DNA from: Nocardia sp. NRRL S-836
Lineage (GTDB): Bacteria > Actinomycetota > Actinomycetes > Mycobacteriales > Pseudonocardiaceae
Assembly (NCBI RefSeq): GCF_001279525.1
Contig: NZ_LGDY01000127.1
Coordinates: 1-60,707, forward strand
Length of the DNA: 60,707 bases
Direction: 5' to 3'
Shown here: piece after piece, positions 34,525 through 43,246 of the stretch
How positions within the stretch are numbered: position 1 is the stretch's first letter
How the letters are laid out: each line of letters opens with the position of its first letter
The notes under the pieces: generated by a model
Seen by the model: the letters and a program-made list of their open reading frames with translations, nothing else
The model's database searches: none
Told to the model about the DNA's origin: nothing
Program-made: the position numbers and the translations under genes

Positions 34525-34945
34525 GAGCGGCCGGCCGCTGCCTTCGCGGGCCGAGGGTCCGCCCGTGCCGCGGGCTTCCCGGCCCGAGGGGTGGAGCGCA
34601 TAGCGCCGTGTTGCTCGGCCGAGGGACGTCCCGCGCTGCGGCGTTCCCAGTCCGAGGGGATGCCCGTGCCGCAGCCTTCCTGGCCCGAGGGGTGGAGCGC
34701 GTAGCGCCGTGTTGCTCGGCCGAGGGGACGGAGCGCGTTGCGCCGTGTGCTGCTGGGCGCGAGGGACGTCCCGCGCTGCGACGTTCTCAGTCCGACGGGC
34801 TGCCCGTGCTGCAGCCTTCCCGGCCCGAGGGGAGTAGCGCATAGCGCCGTACTGCCCGGACGAGGCGACGGCGCGCGAAGCGCCGTGCGTTGCTGGGCCC
34901 GAGGGAGTGACGCGCATAGCGCCGTGTGCTGCTCCACACACACGA
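34480..34945. repeat. Interspersed hairpin repeat array (GCGC-NNN-GCGCCGT)
   Basis: Six copies of GCGC-N3-GCGCCGT (ATA, GTA, GTT, ATA, GAA, ATA in the centre) begin near 34596, 34698, 34740, 34838, 34872 and 34911. They alternate with a second motif, GCCCGTGCCGC-G-CTTCC followed by GGCCCGAGGGG, near 34498, 34561, 34665 and 34803. Larger units of about 140 bp are repeated (34600-34700 resembles 34745-34840). Each GCGC-N3-GCGC can fold as a tiny hairpin. The first copies form the 3' end of the glycosyltransferase gene. The array is non-coding as far as I can tell. Confidence 0.75.
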
Positions 34946-35151
34946 GCCCGCCGGGTTCCCCCAATTCCGATTTTACTCGGCGGGTCCGACAACGAGCCGT
35001 GCTCCACCACGCGTGGACCCGCCCGCCCATTCACCCACAGGACCCTCCCCAGCCTCATTTCGTCGTACGCGGGGCCCTTTCGTACGCCAGGAGCGCACGA
35101 AAGGGCCCCGCGTACGACGAAGACGAAGCGGGAGGCGGAGGAACGACGGGC
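34525..35151. other. Gene-free stretch between convergent genes
   Basis: 627 bp between the glycosyltransferase stop and the metallopeptidase stop. The left two thirds are the repeat array; 34946-35060 shows nothing recognisable; a very long perfect hairpin fills 35061-35119. A 169-codon minus frame here is just translated repeat. Confidence 0.7.
35061..35119. terminator. 23-bp perfect inverted repeat (bidirectional terminator?)
   Basis: The arms 35061-35083 (starting CGTCGTACGCGGGGCCC) and 35097-35119 are perfect complements over 23 bp with a 13-base loop. Location between converging genes suits a bidirectional terminator, though the stem is longer and more perfect than most, and each side has only TTTCGT, not a T-run. 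Confidence 0.7.
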
Positions 35152-35595
35152 TCAGCCCTCGTCGATCACGTCCGGGTCCAGACCGAGGTAGTTCGCCACC
35201 TGCTCCACCAGCACGTCGTGCACCAGGTCGGCGAGGTCCGCGCCGTCCTTCGCGCGCGCTTCCAGCGGCCGCCGGTACAGCACGATGCGCGCCCGCTGGT
35301 CCGATCCGGCCGGCAGCAGGCGGGCGAGCGGGACGTTGCCGTCCTCGACCACGCCGTCCTCGCCCTCGACCTGCACGTCGGGGACGTCGTCGACGGCCAC
35401 GTCGAGCTGGGTGAGCTCGGTGCGCCAGCGGGCCTCGATGGGCTCCAGGGCCTCGATCACCAGGGCGTCGAAGCGTTCCGCGCGGGAACGGGCCGCGGGC
35501 AGGGTGGCCGGGTAGAGCGGGCCGCGCAGGCCTCGGCCGTGCCGGTCGCGGCTGCGCCGACGCGACGAATCCTGCCGCCGTGAACCCCTTGCCAT
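35152..35595 (-). CDS. Metallopeptidase-family protein (Rv3259-like)
   Basis: 147 residues from the ATG at 35595 (MARGSRRQDSSRRRSRDRHG). The basic N-terminus leads into RAERFDALVIEALEPIEARW and, near the C-terminus, LVHDVLVEQVANYLGLDPD. That is the position of the HExxH-type helix in this minimal family, but here it reads HDVLVEQVAN, so zinc binding by the classic motif is doubtful. Synteny with whiB2, DUF3499 and manB supports orthology to Rv3259. The function is unknown. Confidence 0.82.
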   Translation of the reverse strand: MARGSRRQDSSRRRSRDRHGRGLRGPLYPATLPAARSRAERFDALVIEALEPIEARWRTELTQLDVAVDDVPDVQVEGEDGVVEDGNVPLARLLPAGSDQRARIVLYRRPLEARAKDGADLADLVHDVLVEQVANYLGLDPDVIDEG

Positions 35596-35688
35596 CACCA
35601 CAACCCAGCAGCCTAGTTGCTTCCCCGCGCGACCAAACACAGCGTGCCTCACACACAGCCCCGCGTGGACGCGCTATCGTCCCCGATC

Positions 35689-36048
35689 GTGCGGAGCGTG
35701 AGACGGTGCTCGCGAACCGGGTGTGCTAACCCGGCTGTCGCCACGCTCACCTACGCCTATGCGGACTCCACCGCAGTCGTCGGACCGCTCGCCACGTACT
35801 CCGAACCGCACAGCTACGACCTGTGCGAGGAGCACGCGATGCGGCTCACGGCGCCGCGCGGCTGGGAGGTCGTGAGGCATCAGGGTGAGTTCGCGGCACC
35901 CGAGCCGAGCGTGGACGACCTGACGGCCTTGGCCGAGGCCGTGCGCGAGGCCGGGCGAGCAGATGTGACCCCGAAGCTGCCTGAGGTCCCAGCGGGGACC
36001 CAGCGGCGCGGTCACCTGCGCGTTCTTCCGGATCCGCACGAGGACTGA
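35689..36048 (+). CDS. DUF3499 family protein
   Basis: 119 residues from the GTG at 35689; TATCGT lies eight bases upstream, suggesting a leaderless transcript. Typical DUF3499 start RRCSRTGCANPAVATLTYAYADS and AVVGPLATYSEPHSYDLCEEHA: CxxxxC plus CxxH could bind zinc. The C-terminal 40 residues are variable. It is strictly actinobacterial, always near manB (Rv3258c); no function is known. Confidence 0.92.
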   Translation: MRSVRRCSRTGCANPAVATLTYAYADSTAVVGPLATYSEPHSYDLCEEHAMRLTAPRGWEVVRHQGEFAAPEPSVDDLTALAEAVREAGRADVTPKLPEVPAGTQRRGHLRVLPDPHED

Positions 36049-36141
36049 GCGCTCAGGCCACGACCACACGCACCACTGATCTGCTCGCCGGTAGGCTGCC
36101 CTGGCAGTGGCCGTCAAGAGCGAGTTTCGGGAGTGTGCGGC

Positions 36142-37494
36142 GTGCGTGACCTGTCCGGCATCGTCAAGGCGTACGACATCCGCGGGGTGGTCGGCGAACA
36201 GCTGGACGCCGGTGTGGTCCGGGACTTCGGCGCGGCCTTCGCGCGCCTGGTCGGTGGACCCGCGATCGTGATCGGGCACGACATGCGCGACTCGTCGCCG
36301 GAGCTGTCCAGGGCGTTCGCCGAGGGCGCCCGGGCGCAGGGCGTCAACGTGATCAGCATCGGTCTGGCCAGCACCGACATGCTCTACTTCGCCTCCGGCA
36401 AGCTCGACCTGCCCGGCGCGATGTTCACCGCGAGCCACAACCCGGCGCAGTACAACGGCATCAAGCTCTGCCGCGCGGGCGCGAGCCCCGTCGGCCAGGA
36501 CACCGGTCTCGCGCAGATCCGCCAGGACGCCGAGAACCAGGTCCCGGACGCGGAGGGCGTCGAGCCCGGCACGTTCGAGGAGCGCACCATGCTCGTCGAC
36601 TACGCGGCGTACCTCAACGAGCTGGTCGACCTGAAGAACATTCGCCCGCTCAAGATCGTCGTGGACGCGGGCAACGGCATGGGCGGCTACACCGTGCCCC
36701 AGGTCTTCGAGGGCCTGCCCATCGAGGTCGTGCCGATGTACTTCGAGCTCGACGGCAGCTTCCCCAACCACGAGGCGAACCCGCTCGACCCCAAGAACAT
36801 CGTCGACCTGCAGGAACGCACCAAGGCCGAGGGTGCCGACGCCGGTGTCGCGTTCGACGGCGACGCGGACCGCTGCTTCGTCGTGGACGAGAACGGCGAC
36901 CCGGTCAGCCCCTCCGCGATCACGGCGCTGGTCGCCGTGCGCGAGCTGGCCAAGGACCCCGGCGGCACGGTCATCCACAACCTGATCACCTCGCACGCCG
37001 TGCCGGAGATCGTGCGCGAGCACGGCGGCAACCCCGTGCGCACCCGCGTCGGCCACTCGTTCATCAAGGAGGAGATGGCCAAGACCGGCGCCATCTTCGG
37101 TGGCGAGCACTCGGCGCACTACTACTTCCGCGACTTCTGGCGTGCCGACACCGGCATGCTGGCCGCGCTGCACGTGCTGGCCGCGCTCGGCGAGCAGGAC
37201 GGCCCGCTGTCGGCCCTGACCGCGGACTACAACCGCTACGCCGCCTCCGGTGAGATCAACTCCACGGTGACCGACCAGGCCGGCCGCATCGCCGCCATCA
37301 AGGACGCCTACGGCGCGAAGGACGGCGTCACGATCGACGAGCTGGACGGTCTGACCGTGCAACTGCCGGACGGGTCGTGGTTCAACCTCCGCGCCTCGAA
37401 CACCGAGCCGCTGCTGCGCCTGAACGTCGAAGCCCCCACGCCCGAGGCCGTCGCCGCGCTGAGCGGCGACGTGCTCGCGATCGTGCGGGCCTGA
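36142..37494 (+). CDS. manB: Phosphomannomutase/phosphoglucomutase
   Basis: 450 residues from the GTG at 36142 with GGGAG upstream. Alpha-D-phosphohexomutase landmarks in order: VKAYDIRGVVG, active-site serine loop FTASHNPAQYNG, metal loop FDGDADRCF, sugar-binding GGEHSAHYYF, and phosphate-binding RASNTEPLLRLNVE. It interconverts mannose-6-phosphate and mannose-1-phosphate. It starts a tight set with the Trm112-like, SIS and manA genes (gaps of 4-20 bp). Confidence 0.96.
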   Translation: MRDLSGIVKAYDIRGVVGEQLDAGVVRDFGAAFARLVGGPAIVIGHDMRDSSPELSRAFAEGARAQGVNVISIGLASTDMLYFASGKLDLPGAMFTASHNPAQYNGIKLCRAGASPVGQDTGLAQIRQDAENQVPDAEGVEPGTFEERTMLVDYAAYLNELVDLKNIRPLKIVVDAGNGMGGYTVPQVFEGLPIEVVPMYFELDGSFPNHEANPLDPKNIVDLQERTKAEGADAGVAFDGDADRCFVVDENGDPVSPSAITALVAVRELAKDPGGTVIHNLITSHAVPEIVREHGGNPVRTRVGHSFIKEEMAKTGAIFGGEHSAHYYFRDFWRADTGMLAALHVLAALGEQDGPLSALTADYNRYAASGEINSTVTDQAGRIAAIKDAYGAKDGVTIDELDGLTVQLPDGSWFNLRASNTEPLLRLNVEAPTPEAVAALSGDVLAIVRA

Positions 37495-37504
37495 GGAGAA
37501 CATC

Positions 37505-37705
37505 GTGGCCGTCAAGCTCGAAGAGCAGTTGCTGCAGATCCTCGCCTGCCCGTGCCCCGAGCACGCACCGCTGCGGGTCGGGACGCCGGACGACCCGGAG
37601 GCGGACTTCCTCACGTGCACCGCGTGCGGGCGTTCGTTCCCGGTCCGCGACGGCATCCCCGTCCTCCTGCTCGACGAGGCCGTCGAGCCGCCGTCGGCTG
37701 GGTGA
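37505..37705 (+). CDS. Trm112-like zinc-ribbon protein
   Basis: 66 residues, GTG start 10 bp after manB. LLQILACPCPEH and FLTCTACGRSFPVRDGIPVLL are the Trm112 pattern, with cysteines at 15, 17, 38 and 41 able to bind zinc. In other organisms Trm112 stabilises methyltransferases; no methyltransferase is next to it here. Its steady place between manB and manA suggests a small partner of one of these proteins. Confidence 0.9.
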   Translation: MAVKLEEQLLQILACPCPEHAPLRVGTPDDPEADFLTCTACGRSFPVRDGIPVLLLDEAVEPPSAG

Positions 37706-37709
37706 CCCG

Positions 37710-38771
37710 GTGCTCGACGACACGCTGCTCGACGACGCGAGCCGCCTGACCGACGCCGACACCGGCGGCTGGCTGCGTGCCGCCGCACGGGCCGGCGCGC
37801 AGGTCCGCTCCACCGCCGAGGCCGCGGCCGAGGCGGGCGTGGAGCGGGTCTTCGCCGAACGCCCGCGCGCGGTCGTGCTGGTCACCCGGCCCGGCCACGC
37901 GGTCGCGGTGGCCGGCGTCGTCGTGGCGTTGCTCGGCCCCGGCTGTCCGGTGCCGGTCGTGGTGTCCGACGAGGTGCCGCCGTGGGTCGGCGCGCTCGAC
38001 GTGGTGCTCGCCCACACCGAGGACCCCGGCGACCGGGTGCTCGCCGAGTCGATCGACCGCGCCGGCCGCAGGGGCGCGCGGACGCTGGTGACCGCGCCGG
38101 ACTCCGGACCGGTCGCCGCCGCGGCCGCCGGCCAGGCCGTGCTGCTGCCGCCGCGGGTCGACGTGCCGCCGGGCTTCAGCTTCCACCGCGCGCTCGCCGC
38201 GTGGCTCACGGTGCTGGGCTCGCTGGGCCTGCTCAAGGTGGACGTGTCGCTGATCGCGGACGAGCTCGACCGCGAGGCGGAACGCGACCACCCGGTGCAC
38301 GAGTCGTTCGTCAACCCGGCCAAGTCACTGGCCCTGCGGGTGGCCGACCGCACGCCGCTGCTGTGGGGCCTGGACGACGTCGCCACGTCGGTCGGCGTGC
38401 ACGGGGCGGGGGTGCTGGCCGCGTTCGCCGGGGTTGCCTCCGACGTCGCCGGGTACCCGCAGGCACTGACCCGTCCGGTGCTGCACCGCCGCGCGGTGCA
38501 GGGGACCTCCGGCGCCGACCTGTTCGCCGACCCGGACGACGAGATCGGTGGTCTGGTCCGCGTGCTGCTGCTGGCCGTGCGCCAAGGCCCGGTGGCCGAG
38601 GCGCTGCGCCGTGCCGCGGAAGACGCTCTGCCAGGAGCCGACGTGCTCGAACCGGCGGTCGAGGTGGCGGGAGGCGACGCGGTCAGCGCCGCGCTGCTCG
38701 CGCTCCGCTTCGAGCTCGCCGCGTTGTACCTCGGGCTGGCCGCCGGGACGCTCGGTGGCAACCCGTACTGA
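37710..38771 (+). CDS. SIS-domain protein, TobH/phosphosugar isomerase-like
   Basis: 353 residues from the GTG at 37710 (MLDDTLLDDASRLTDADTGG), four bases after the Trm112-like stop. Rossmann-like SIS region (PRAVVLVTRPGHAVAVAGVVVALLGPGCPVPVVV) and a C-terminal domain of bacterial phosphoglucose/phosphomannose isomerase type (VNPAKSLALRVADRTPLLWG). The usual SIS Ser-rich phosphate loop is not evident, so catalysis is uncertain. It corresponds to Rv3256c between manB and manA. Possibly a regulatory or atypical sugar-phosphate isomerase. Confidence 0.85.
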   Translation: MLDDTLLDDASRLTDADTGGWLRAAARAGAQVRSTAEAAAEAGVERVFAERPRAVVLVTRPGHAVAVAGVVVALLGPGCPVPVVVSDEVPPWVGALDVVLAHTEDPGDRVLAESIDRAGRRGARTLVTAPDSGPVAAAAAGQAVLLPPRVDVPPGFSFHRALAAWLTVLGSLGLLKVDVSLIADELDREAERDHPVHESFVNPAKSLALRVADRTPLLWGLDDVATSVGVHGAGVLAAFAGVASDVAGYPQALTRPVLHRRAVQGTSGADLFADPDDEIGGLVRVLLLAVRQGPVAEALRRAAEDALPGADVLEPAVEVAGGDAVSAALLALRFELAALYLGLAAGTLGGNPY

Positions 38772-38791
38772 GTTGGGGAGCTGAACGGATA

Positions 38792-40006
38792 GTGGACCTG
38801 CTGCACAACGCGGTCAGGCCGTACGCGTGGGGTTCACGCACGGCCATCGCAGAGCTGCTCGGGAAGGAGGTGCCCGCACCCCATCCCGAGGCCGAGCTGT
38901 GGATGGGCGCCCACCCCGGCGACCCGTCCCGCGTGGTCGGCCGGGACGGGACCCAGCACTCGCTGCTCGACCTGCTGTCGGCCGACCCGGACAACCAGCT
39001 CGGACCGCGCGTGGCCGGGCGGTGGGGCAGCCGGCTGCCGTTCCTGCTCAAGGTGCTCGCCGCCGAGGAGGCGCTGAGCCTGCAGGCGCACCCGTCCGCG
39101 GCCCAGGCGGCGGAGGGCTTCGCCGCGGAGGAGGCGGCCGGCGTGCCGCGCGACGCCGCGGTGCGCAACTACAAGGACCCGGCCGCGAAGCCGGAGCTGG
39201 TCTGCGCGCTGACCGAGTTCCACGCCCTCGCCGGCTTCCGCGCACCGGACCGCACGGCGGCGCTGCTGCGGTCGCTCGACGCACCCGCTCTCGCGCCGTA
39301 CACCGAGATGCTCGTGGCACAGCCGGACTCCTCCGGCCTGCGCGCGTTGTTCACGATGCTGATCACGCTGCCGCAGACGTCGCTGAGCGTCCTGCTGCCG
39401 CAGGTGCTGGACGCGTGCGTGCTGCACGTGAAGGAGCACGGCGAGTTCGACCTGGAGTGCCGCACGATCCTGGAGCTCGGCGAGTCCTACCCCGGTGACG
39501 CGGGCGTGCTGGCCGCGATGCTGCTCAACCGGATCGTCCTGCAGCCCGGCGAGGCGATCCACCTGCCCGCCGGCAACCTGCACGCCTACCTGCGCGGCAC
39601 CGGCATCGAGATCCTCGCAAACTCCGACAACGTGCTGCGCTGCGGCCTCACCCCGAAGCACGTCGACGTGCCGGAGCTGTTGCGGGTGCTGGACTTCGCG
39701 TGCGACGACATGCCCGTGTCGACCGGCGAGGAGGTCGCGCCCGGTGTGCGCGTCTACCGCACGCCCGCGCCGGAGTTCGAGCTGTCGCGACTGGACGTGA
39801 CGGACGAGACCCTCATCGACCACGACGGCCCGCAGATCATGATCTGCACGGACGGCGCGGCGGTGCTGTCCAACGCGCGCGGCGAGGAGCTGCACCTCAC
39901 CCGCGGCCAGTCCGTGTGGCTGCCCGCGTCGGACCCGGCCGTGCTCGTGCGACCGGATGGTGTCGAATCCGCCCAGCTTTTCCGCGCGACCGCCGGAACA
40001 GACTAA
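38792..40006 (+). CDS. manA: Mannose-6-phosphate isomerase, class I
   Basis: 404 residues from the GTG at 38792 with GGGGAG upstream. Type I PMI features: NAVRPYAWGSRTAIAELLG, zinc ligands in LSLQAHPS and KPELVCALTEFHALAGFR, and the cupin motif LQPGEAIHLPAGNLHAYLRGTGIE. It converts fructose-6-phosphate to mannose-6-phosphate, feeding manB and then manC. It ends the manB-Trm112-SIS-manA run. Confidence 0.96.
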   Translation: MDLLHNAVRPYAWGSRTAIAELLGKEVPAPHPEAELWMGAHPGDPSRVVGRDGTQHSLLDLLSADPDNQLGPRVAGRWGSRLPFLLKVLAAEEALSLQAHPSAAQAAEGFAAEEAAGVPRDAAVRNYKDPAAKPELVCALTEFHALAGFRAPDRTAALLRSLDAPALAPYTEMLVAQPDSSGLRALFTMLITLPQTSLSVLLPQVLDACVLHVKEHGEFDLECRTILELGESYPGDAGVLAAMLLNRIVLQPGEAIHLPAGNLHAYLRGTGIEILANSDNVLRCGLTPKHVDVPELLRVLDFACDDMPVSTGEEVAPGVRVYRTPAPEFELSRLDVTDETLIDHDGPQIMICTDGAAVLSNARGEELHLTRGQSVWLPASDPAVLVRPDGVESAQLFRATAGTD

Positions 40007-40065
40007 GGTTCACGACCGGACAAAGCGGACTGGTCTCGGCCAGGACAGGTTGCGAGGAGACACGC

Positions 40066-40989
40066 GTGTCAGCAGGAGGCGGTAGCAAGGCCATCATCGC
40101 GGCGCTATTGGCTAACGCCGGTATCGCGGTGGCCAAGTTCGTCGGATTCTTGATCACCGGCTCGTCGTCGATGCTGGCCGAGTCGGTGCACTCGCTCGCC
40201 GACACGTCGAACCAGGGCCTGTTGCTGCTCGGCCAGAAGACGGCCCGGCGCAGGGCGACGAGGCTGCACCCGTTCGGCTTCGGCCGCGACCGCTACTTCT
40301 GGTCGTTCGTCGTCGCCCTGATGCTCTTCACCCTCGGCTCGGTCTTCGCGCTCTACGAGGGCATCCACAAGCTGCAGCACCCGGAGCCGCTGACGAACCC
40401 GCTGGTCGCCGTCGCGATCCTGCTGGTGGCCATCGGCCTCGAGTCCTACAGCTTCATGACCGCCATCAAGGAGTCGAAGCTCATCAAGGGCGACGCCACC
40501 TGGTGGGGCTTCATCCGCAACTCCCGCACCCCCGAACTCCCGGTGGTGCTGCTGGAGGACGCGGGCGCGCTGATCGGCCTGGTGCTCGCCCTGCTCGGCG
40601 TGGGCCTGTCGACCGTCACCGGCAACCCGGCCTTCGACGCGCTCGGCACCATCGCGATCGGCGTGCTGCTCGGCGTCATCGCCGTCATCCTGATCATCGA
40701 GATGAAGTCGCTGCTGATCGGTGAGGGCGCGTCCGACGCCGACCTCGACGCGATCTGCGACGAGCTCGCCGCCGGCAAGGTGCAGCGCGTCATCCACATC
40801 AAGACGCAGTACATCGGCCCCGAGGAGCTCCTGGTCGCCGCGAAGATCGCCCTGGAGCCGCAGCTGCCGCTCGACCAGGTCGCGCAGGCGATCAACGACG
40901 CCGAGCTGCGGGTGCGCAACCGGGTGCCGCACGCGCGCCTCATCTACCTGGAGCCGGATCTGGACCGCACGACGGTCGCCAGCTCCTGA
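40066..40989 (+). CDS. Cation diffusion facilitator transporter
   Basis: 307 residues, GTG start with GAGGAGA upstream. CDF fold: helices at about 9-29, 80-100, 115-135, 163-183 and 196-216. The zinc-site motif in helix 2 (SVHSLADTSNQG, HxxxD) and a second acidic site (EDAGALIGLVLALLG) are present. The cytosolic C-terminal domain includes RVIHIKTQYIGPEELLVAAKIAL. It exports a divalent metal such as Zn or Mn by proton exchange. A terminator follows. Confidence 0.92.
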   Translation: MSAGGGSKAIIAALLANAGIAVAKFVGFLITGSSSMLAESVHSLADTSNQGLLLLGQKTARRRATRLHPFGFGRDRYFWSFVVALMLFTLGSVFALYEGIHKLQHPEPLTNPLVAVAILLVAIGLESYSFMTAIKESKLIKGDATWWGFIRNSRTPELPVVLLEDAGALIGLVLALLGVGLSTVTGNPAFDALGTIAIGVLLGVIAVILIIEMKSLLIGEGASDADLDAICDELAAGKVQRVIHIKTQYIGPEELLVAAKIALEPQLPLDQVAQAINDAELRVRNRVPHARLIYLEPDLDRTTVASS

Positions 40990-41001
40990 CGTTCCGCTTC
41001 G

Positions 41002-41032
41002 AAGCCCGTCCCGGTTCCGCCGGGGCGGGTTT
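41002..41032 (+). terminator. Terminator after the CDF gene
   Basis: AAGCCCGTCCCGG pairs with CCGGGGCGGGTTT (two G-T pairs) around TTCCG, followed by TCGTCTTGT. It lies 13 bp after the stop. Confidence 0.75.
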
Positions 41033-41152
41033 CGTCTTGTCCGGGACCGGGAAGCACGGAGGTCCTGACAACGTCCGAACAGCGCTGTGGGGATCTCACC
41101 TGGTGAAACGTCTAGGGTGGGCCGGACGCGTTCCATTGAGGAGGTATCCATC

Positions 41153-42652
41153 GTGCCGGGCAACGGGTTGTGGCGCACGAAGTCGATCGAGCAGTCGATC
41201 GCGGACACGGACGAGCCGGACACCAAGCTCCGCAAGGATCTCACCGCGTGGGACCTGACCGTGTTCGGCGTCGCGGTCGTGATCGGTGCCGGCATCTTCA
41301 CGCTCACGGCGAGCACCGCGGGCAACCTGGCGGGGCCGTCGGTGTCGCTGGCGTTCGTGCTGGCGGCGGTCGCGTGTGCGCTGGCGGCGTTGTGCTACGC
41401 CGAGTTCGCGTCGACGGTGCCGGTGGCGGGAAGCGCTTACACGTTCTCGTACGCCACGTTCGGCGAGTTCGCGGCGTGGATCATCGGCTGGGACCTGGTG
41501 CTGGAGTTCGCGCTCGGGTCCGCGGCGGTGGCGAAGGGCTGGTCGATCTACCTGCAGACGGTGCTGGGGCAGCTCGGCATCCACGTGAAGACGACGCTCG
41601 CGATCGGGCCGGTCGACTTCGACTGGGGTTCGGTCGTGCTGATCGGCGCGCTGACGGCGTTGCTGGTCGTCGGCACGAAGCTGTCGTCGCGGGTCAGCGC
41701 GGTGATCACGACGATCAAGGTGGCCGTGGTGCTGCTGGTGATCATCCTCGGCATCCAGTACGTCAAGGCGGAGAACTACACGCCGTTCATCCCGCCCGCG
41801 GAGTCCGGCGGCGGTGCGCACACCGGCGTCGACCAGTCGCTGCTGAGCGCGATCACCGGGTTCGGCGGCAGCTCGTACGGCACGCTGGGGCTGCTGGCCG
41901 CCGCGAGCCTGGTGTTCTTCGCGTTCATCGGGTTCGACGTCGTGGCGACCACGGCGGAGGAGACCAAGAACCCGCAGAAGGCGGTGCCGCGCGGCATCCT
42001 CGGGTCGCTCGCGATCGTCACCGTCCTGTACGTCGCGGTGTCGCTGGTGATCACCGGCATGGTGCCGTACGAGAAGCTCAAGACGCAGCCCGACGGGTCG
42101 CGTGCCACGCTGGCCAGTGCGTTCGCCGAGAACGGCGTCACGTGGGCGGCCACGGTCATTTCGGTCGGCGCGCTCGCCGGTCTGACGACCGTCGTCATGG
42201 TGCTGATGCTGGGCCAGAGCCGGGTGCTGTTCGCGATGTCGCGGGACGGCCTGCTGCCGCGCGGTCTCGCGAAGACCGGCAAGCACGGCACGCCGACGCG
42301 CATCACGGTCATCATCGGCTTCGTCGTCGCGATCGCGGCCGGCTTCACCTCGATCGGCACGCTCGAAGAGATGGTCAACGTGGGCACGCTGTTCGCGTTC
42401 ATCCTCGTGTCCGGCGGTGTGCTGGTGCTGCGCAGGACCCGGCCGGACCTGCCCCGTGGGTTCCGGGTGCCGCTGGTGCCGTTCGTGCCGATCCTCGCGA
42501 TCCTCGCCTGCCTGTGGCTGATGCTGAACCTGACCGTGTTCACCTGGATCCGGTTCCTGGTGTGGATGGTGCTCGGTGTCGGCGCCTACTTCGTCTACAG
42601 CCGACGCAACTCGGGGCTGGCGAAGCAGAACGAGAAGACCAGCACCAACTAA
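41153..42652 (+). CDS. APC family cationic amino acid permease
   Basis: 499 residues from the GTG at 41153 with TGAGGAGG upstream. The APC fold has about 12 membrane segments. VFGVAVVIGAGIFTLTASTAG is the conserved helix-1 glycine break; EFASTVPVAGSAYTFSYATFGEFAAWIIGWDLVLEF and FFAFIGFDVVATTAEETKNPQKAVPRGI are the helix 3 and helix 6-7 signatures of the CAT group. It imports cationic amino acids such as arginine or lysine. It corresponds to Rv3253c near manA. Confidence 0.93.
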   Translation: MPGNGLWRTKSIEQSIADTDEPDTKLRKDLTAWDLTVFGVAVVIGAGIFTLTASTAGNLAGPSVSLAFVLAAVACALAALCYAEFASTVPVAGSAYTFSYATFGEFAAWIIGWDLVLEFALGSAAVAKGWSIYLQTVLGQLGIHVKTTLAIGPVDFDWGSVVLIGALTALLVVGTKLSSRVSAVITTIKVAVVLLVIILGIQYVKAENYTPFIPPAESGGGAHTGVDQSLLSAITGFGGSSYGTLGLLAAASLVFFAFIGFDVVATTAEETKNPQKAVPRGILGSLAIVTVLYVAVSLVITGMVPYEKLKTQPDGSRATLASAFAENGVTWAATVISVGALAGLTTVVMVLMLGQSRVLFAMSRDGLLPRGLAKTGKHGTPTRITVIIGFVVAIAAGFTSIGTLEEMVNVGTLFAFILVSGGVLVLRRTRPDLPRGFRVPLVPFVPILAILACLWLMLNLTVFTWIRFLVWMVLGVGAYFVYSRRNSGLAKQNEKTSTN

Positions 42653-42662
42653 TCTGCGCACC

Positions 42663-43118
42663 ATGGCGAACCCGCGGTGGCTGTCCGAGGAGGAGACGTA
42701 CGCCTGGCACCACTTCGTCCAGGCGTACCACCTCCTCGAACGGCAGATCGAGCAGCAGTTGCAGCGCGACGCGGGGCTTTCGCACGCGCAGTACAACGTG
42801 CTGATCGTGCTGTCCGAACAGCCCGGTCACCGCATGCGGATGACCGAGCTGGCCCGCCGCGTGGTGGTGTCGAAGAGCTCGCTGACCTACCAGATCGGCA
42901 AGCTGGAGAAGTCGGGGCTCGTGCGGCGGGAACCGCACGAGTCCGACGAACGCGGCATCGTCGCCGTGCTCACCGAGGCAGGTCAGGCGCTGCTCACGAC
43001 CACCGCGCCCGGCCACGTCGAGACCGTGCGCGAGTACCTGGTGGACCTCTTCACACCGGAACAGCTCGCGCAGCTCGGCGCGTTCATGAAGGTCGTGCAC
43101 GAGAAAGCCGACGACTAG
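42663..43118 (+). CDS. MarR family transcriptional regulator
   Basis: 151 residues. The ATG lies seven bases after TAATCT, the leaderless pattern, and 10 bp after the permease stop. Winged HTH: LSHAQYNVLIVLSEQ, RMRMTELARRVVVSKSSLTYQIGKLEKSGLVRRE, DERGIVAVLTEAG. Dimerisation helices at both ends. It may govern the permease or the gene behind it. No cysteine sensor was noted. Confidence 0.93.
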   Translation: MANPRWLSEEETYAWHHFVQAYHLLERQIEQQLQRDAGLSHAQYNVLIVLSEQPGHRMRMTELARRVVVSKSSLTYQIGKLEKSGLVRREPHESDERGIVAVLTEAGQALLTTTAPGHVETVREYLVDLFTPEQLAQLGAFMKVVHEKADD

Positions 43119-43246
43119 AACGCCGGCGGCACCACCGGTTCCGGAGCCGGACCCACACCGCCGCCGGGGCCGGACCGGCCACTGTGGACAGGTCCGCCCT
43201 CGAAGATCCCCTTGGGTGTGAGCTCCGCGGTGCGTTAGCTTGCCTT

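Noticed and set aside
31620..34844. 1074-codon plus-strand frame overlapping the large glycosyltransferase
   Set aside because: It is a shifted frame of the glycosyltransferase gene, full of Arg and Gly, which runs on only because the repeat array lacks stops.
34480..34945. Insertion sequence or transposon remnant
   Set aside because: No transposase fragment, terminal inverted repeats or target duplication could be found; the repeats are short and interspersed.
34521..35030. 169-codon minus-strand frame across the repeats
   Set aside because: Its sequence is simply translated repeat, with no start signal and no resemblance to a protein family.
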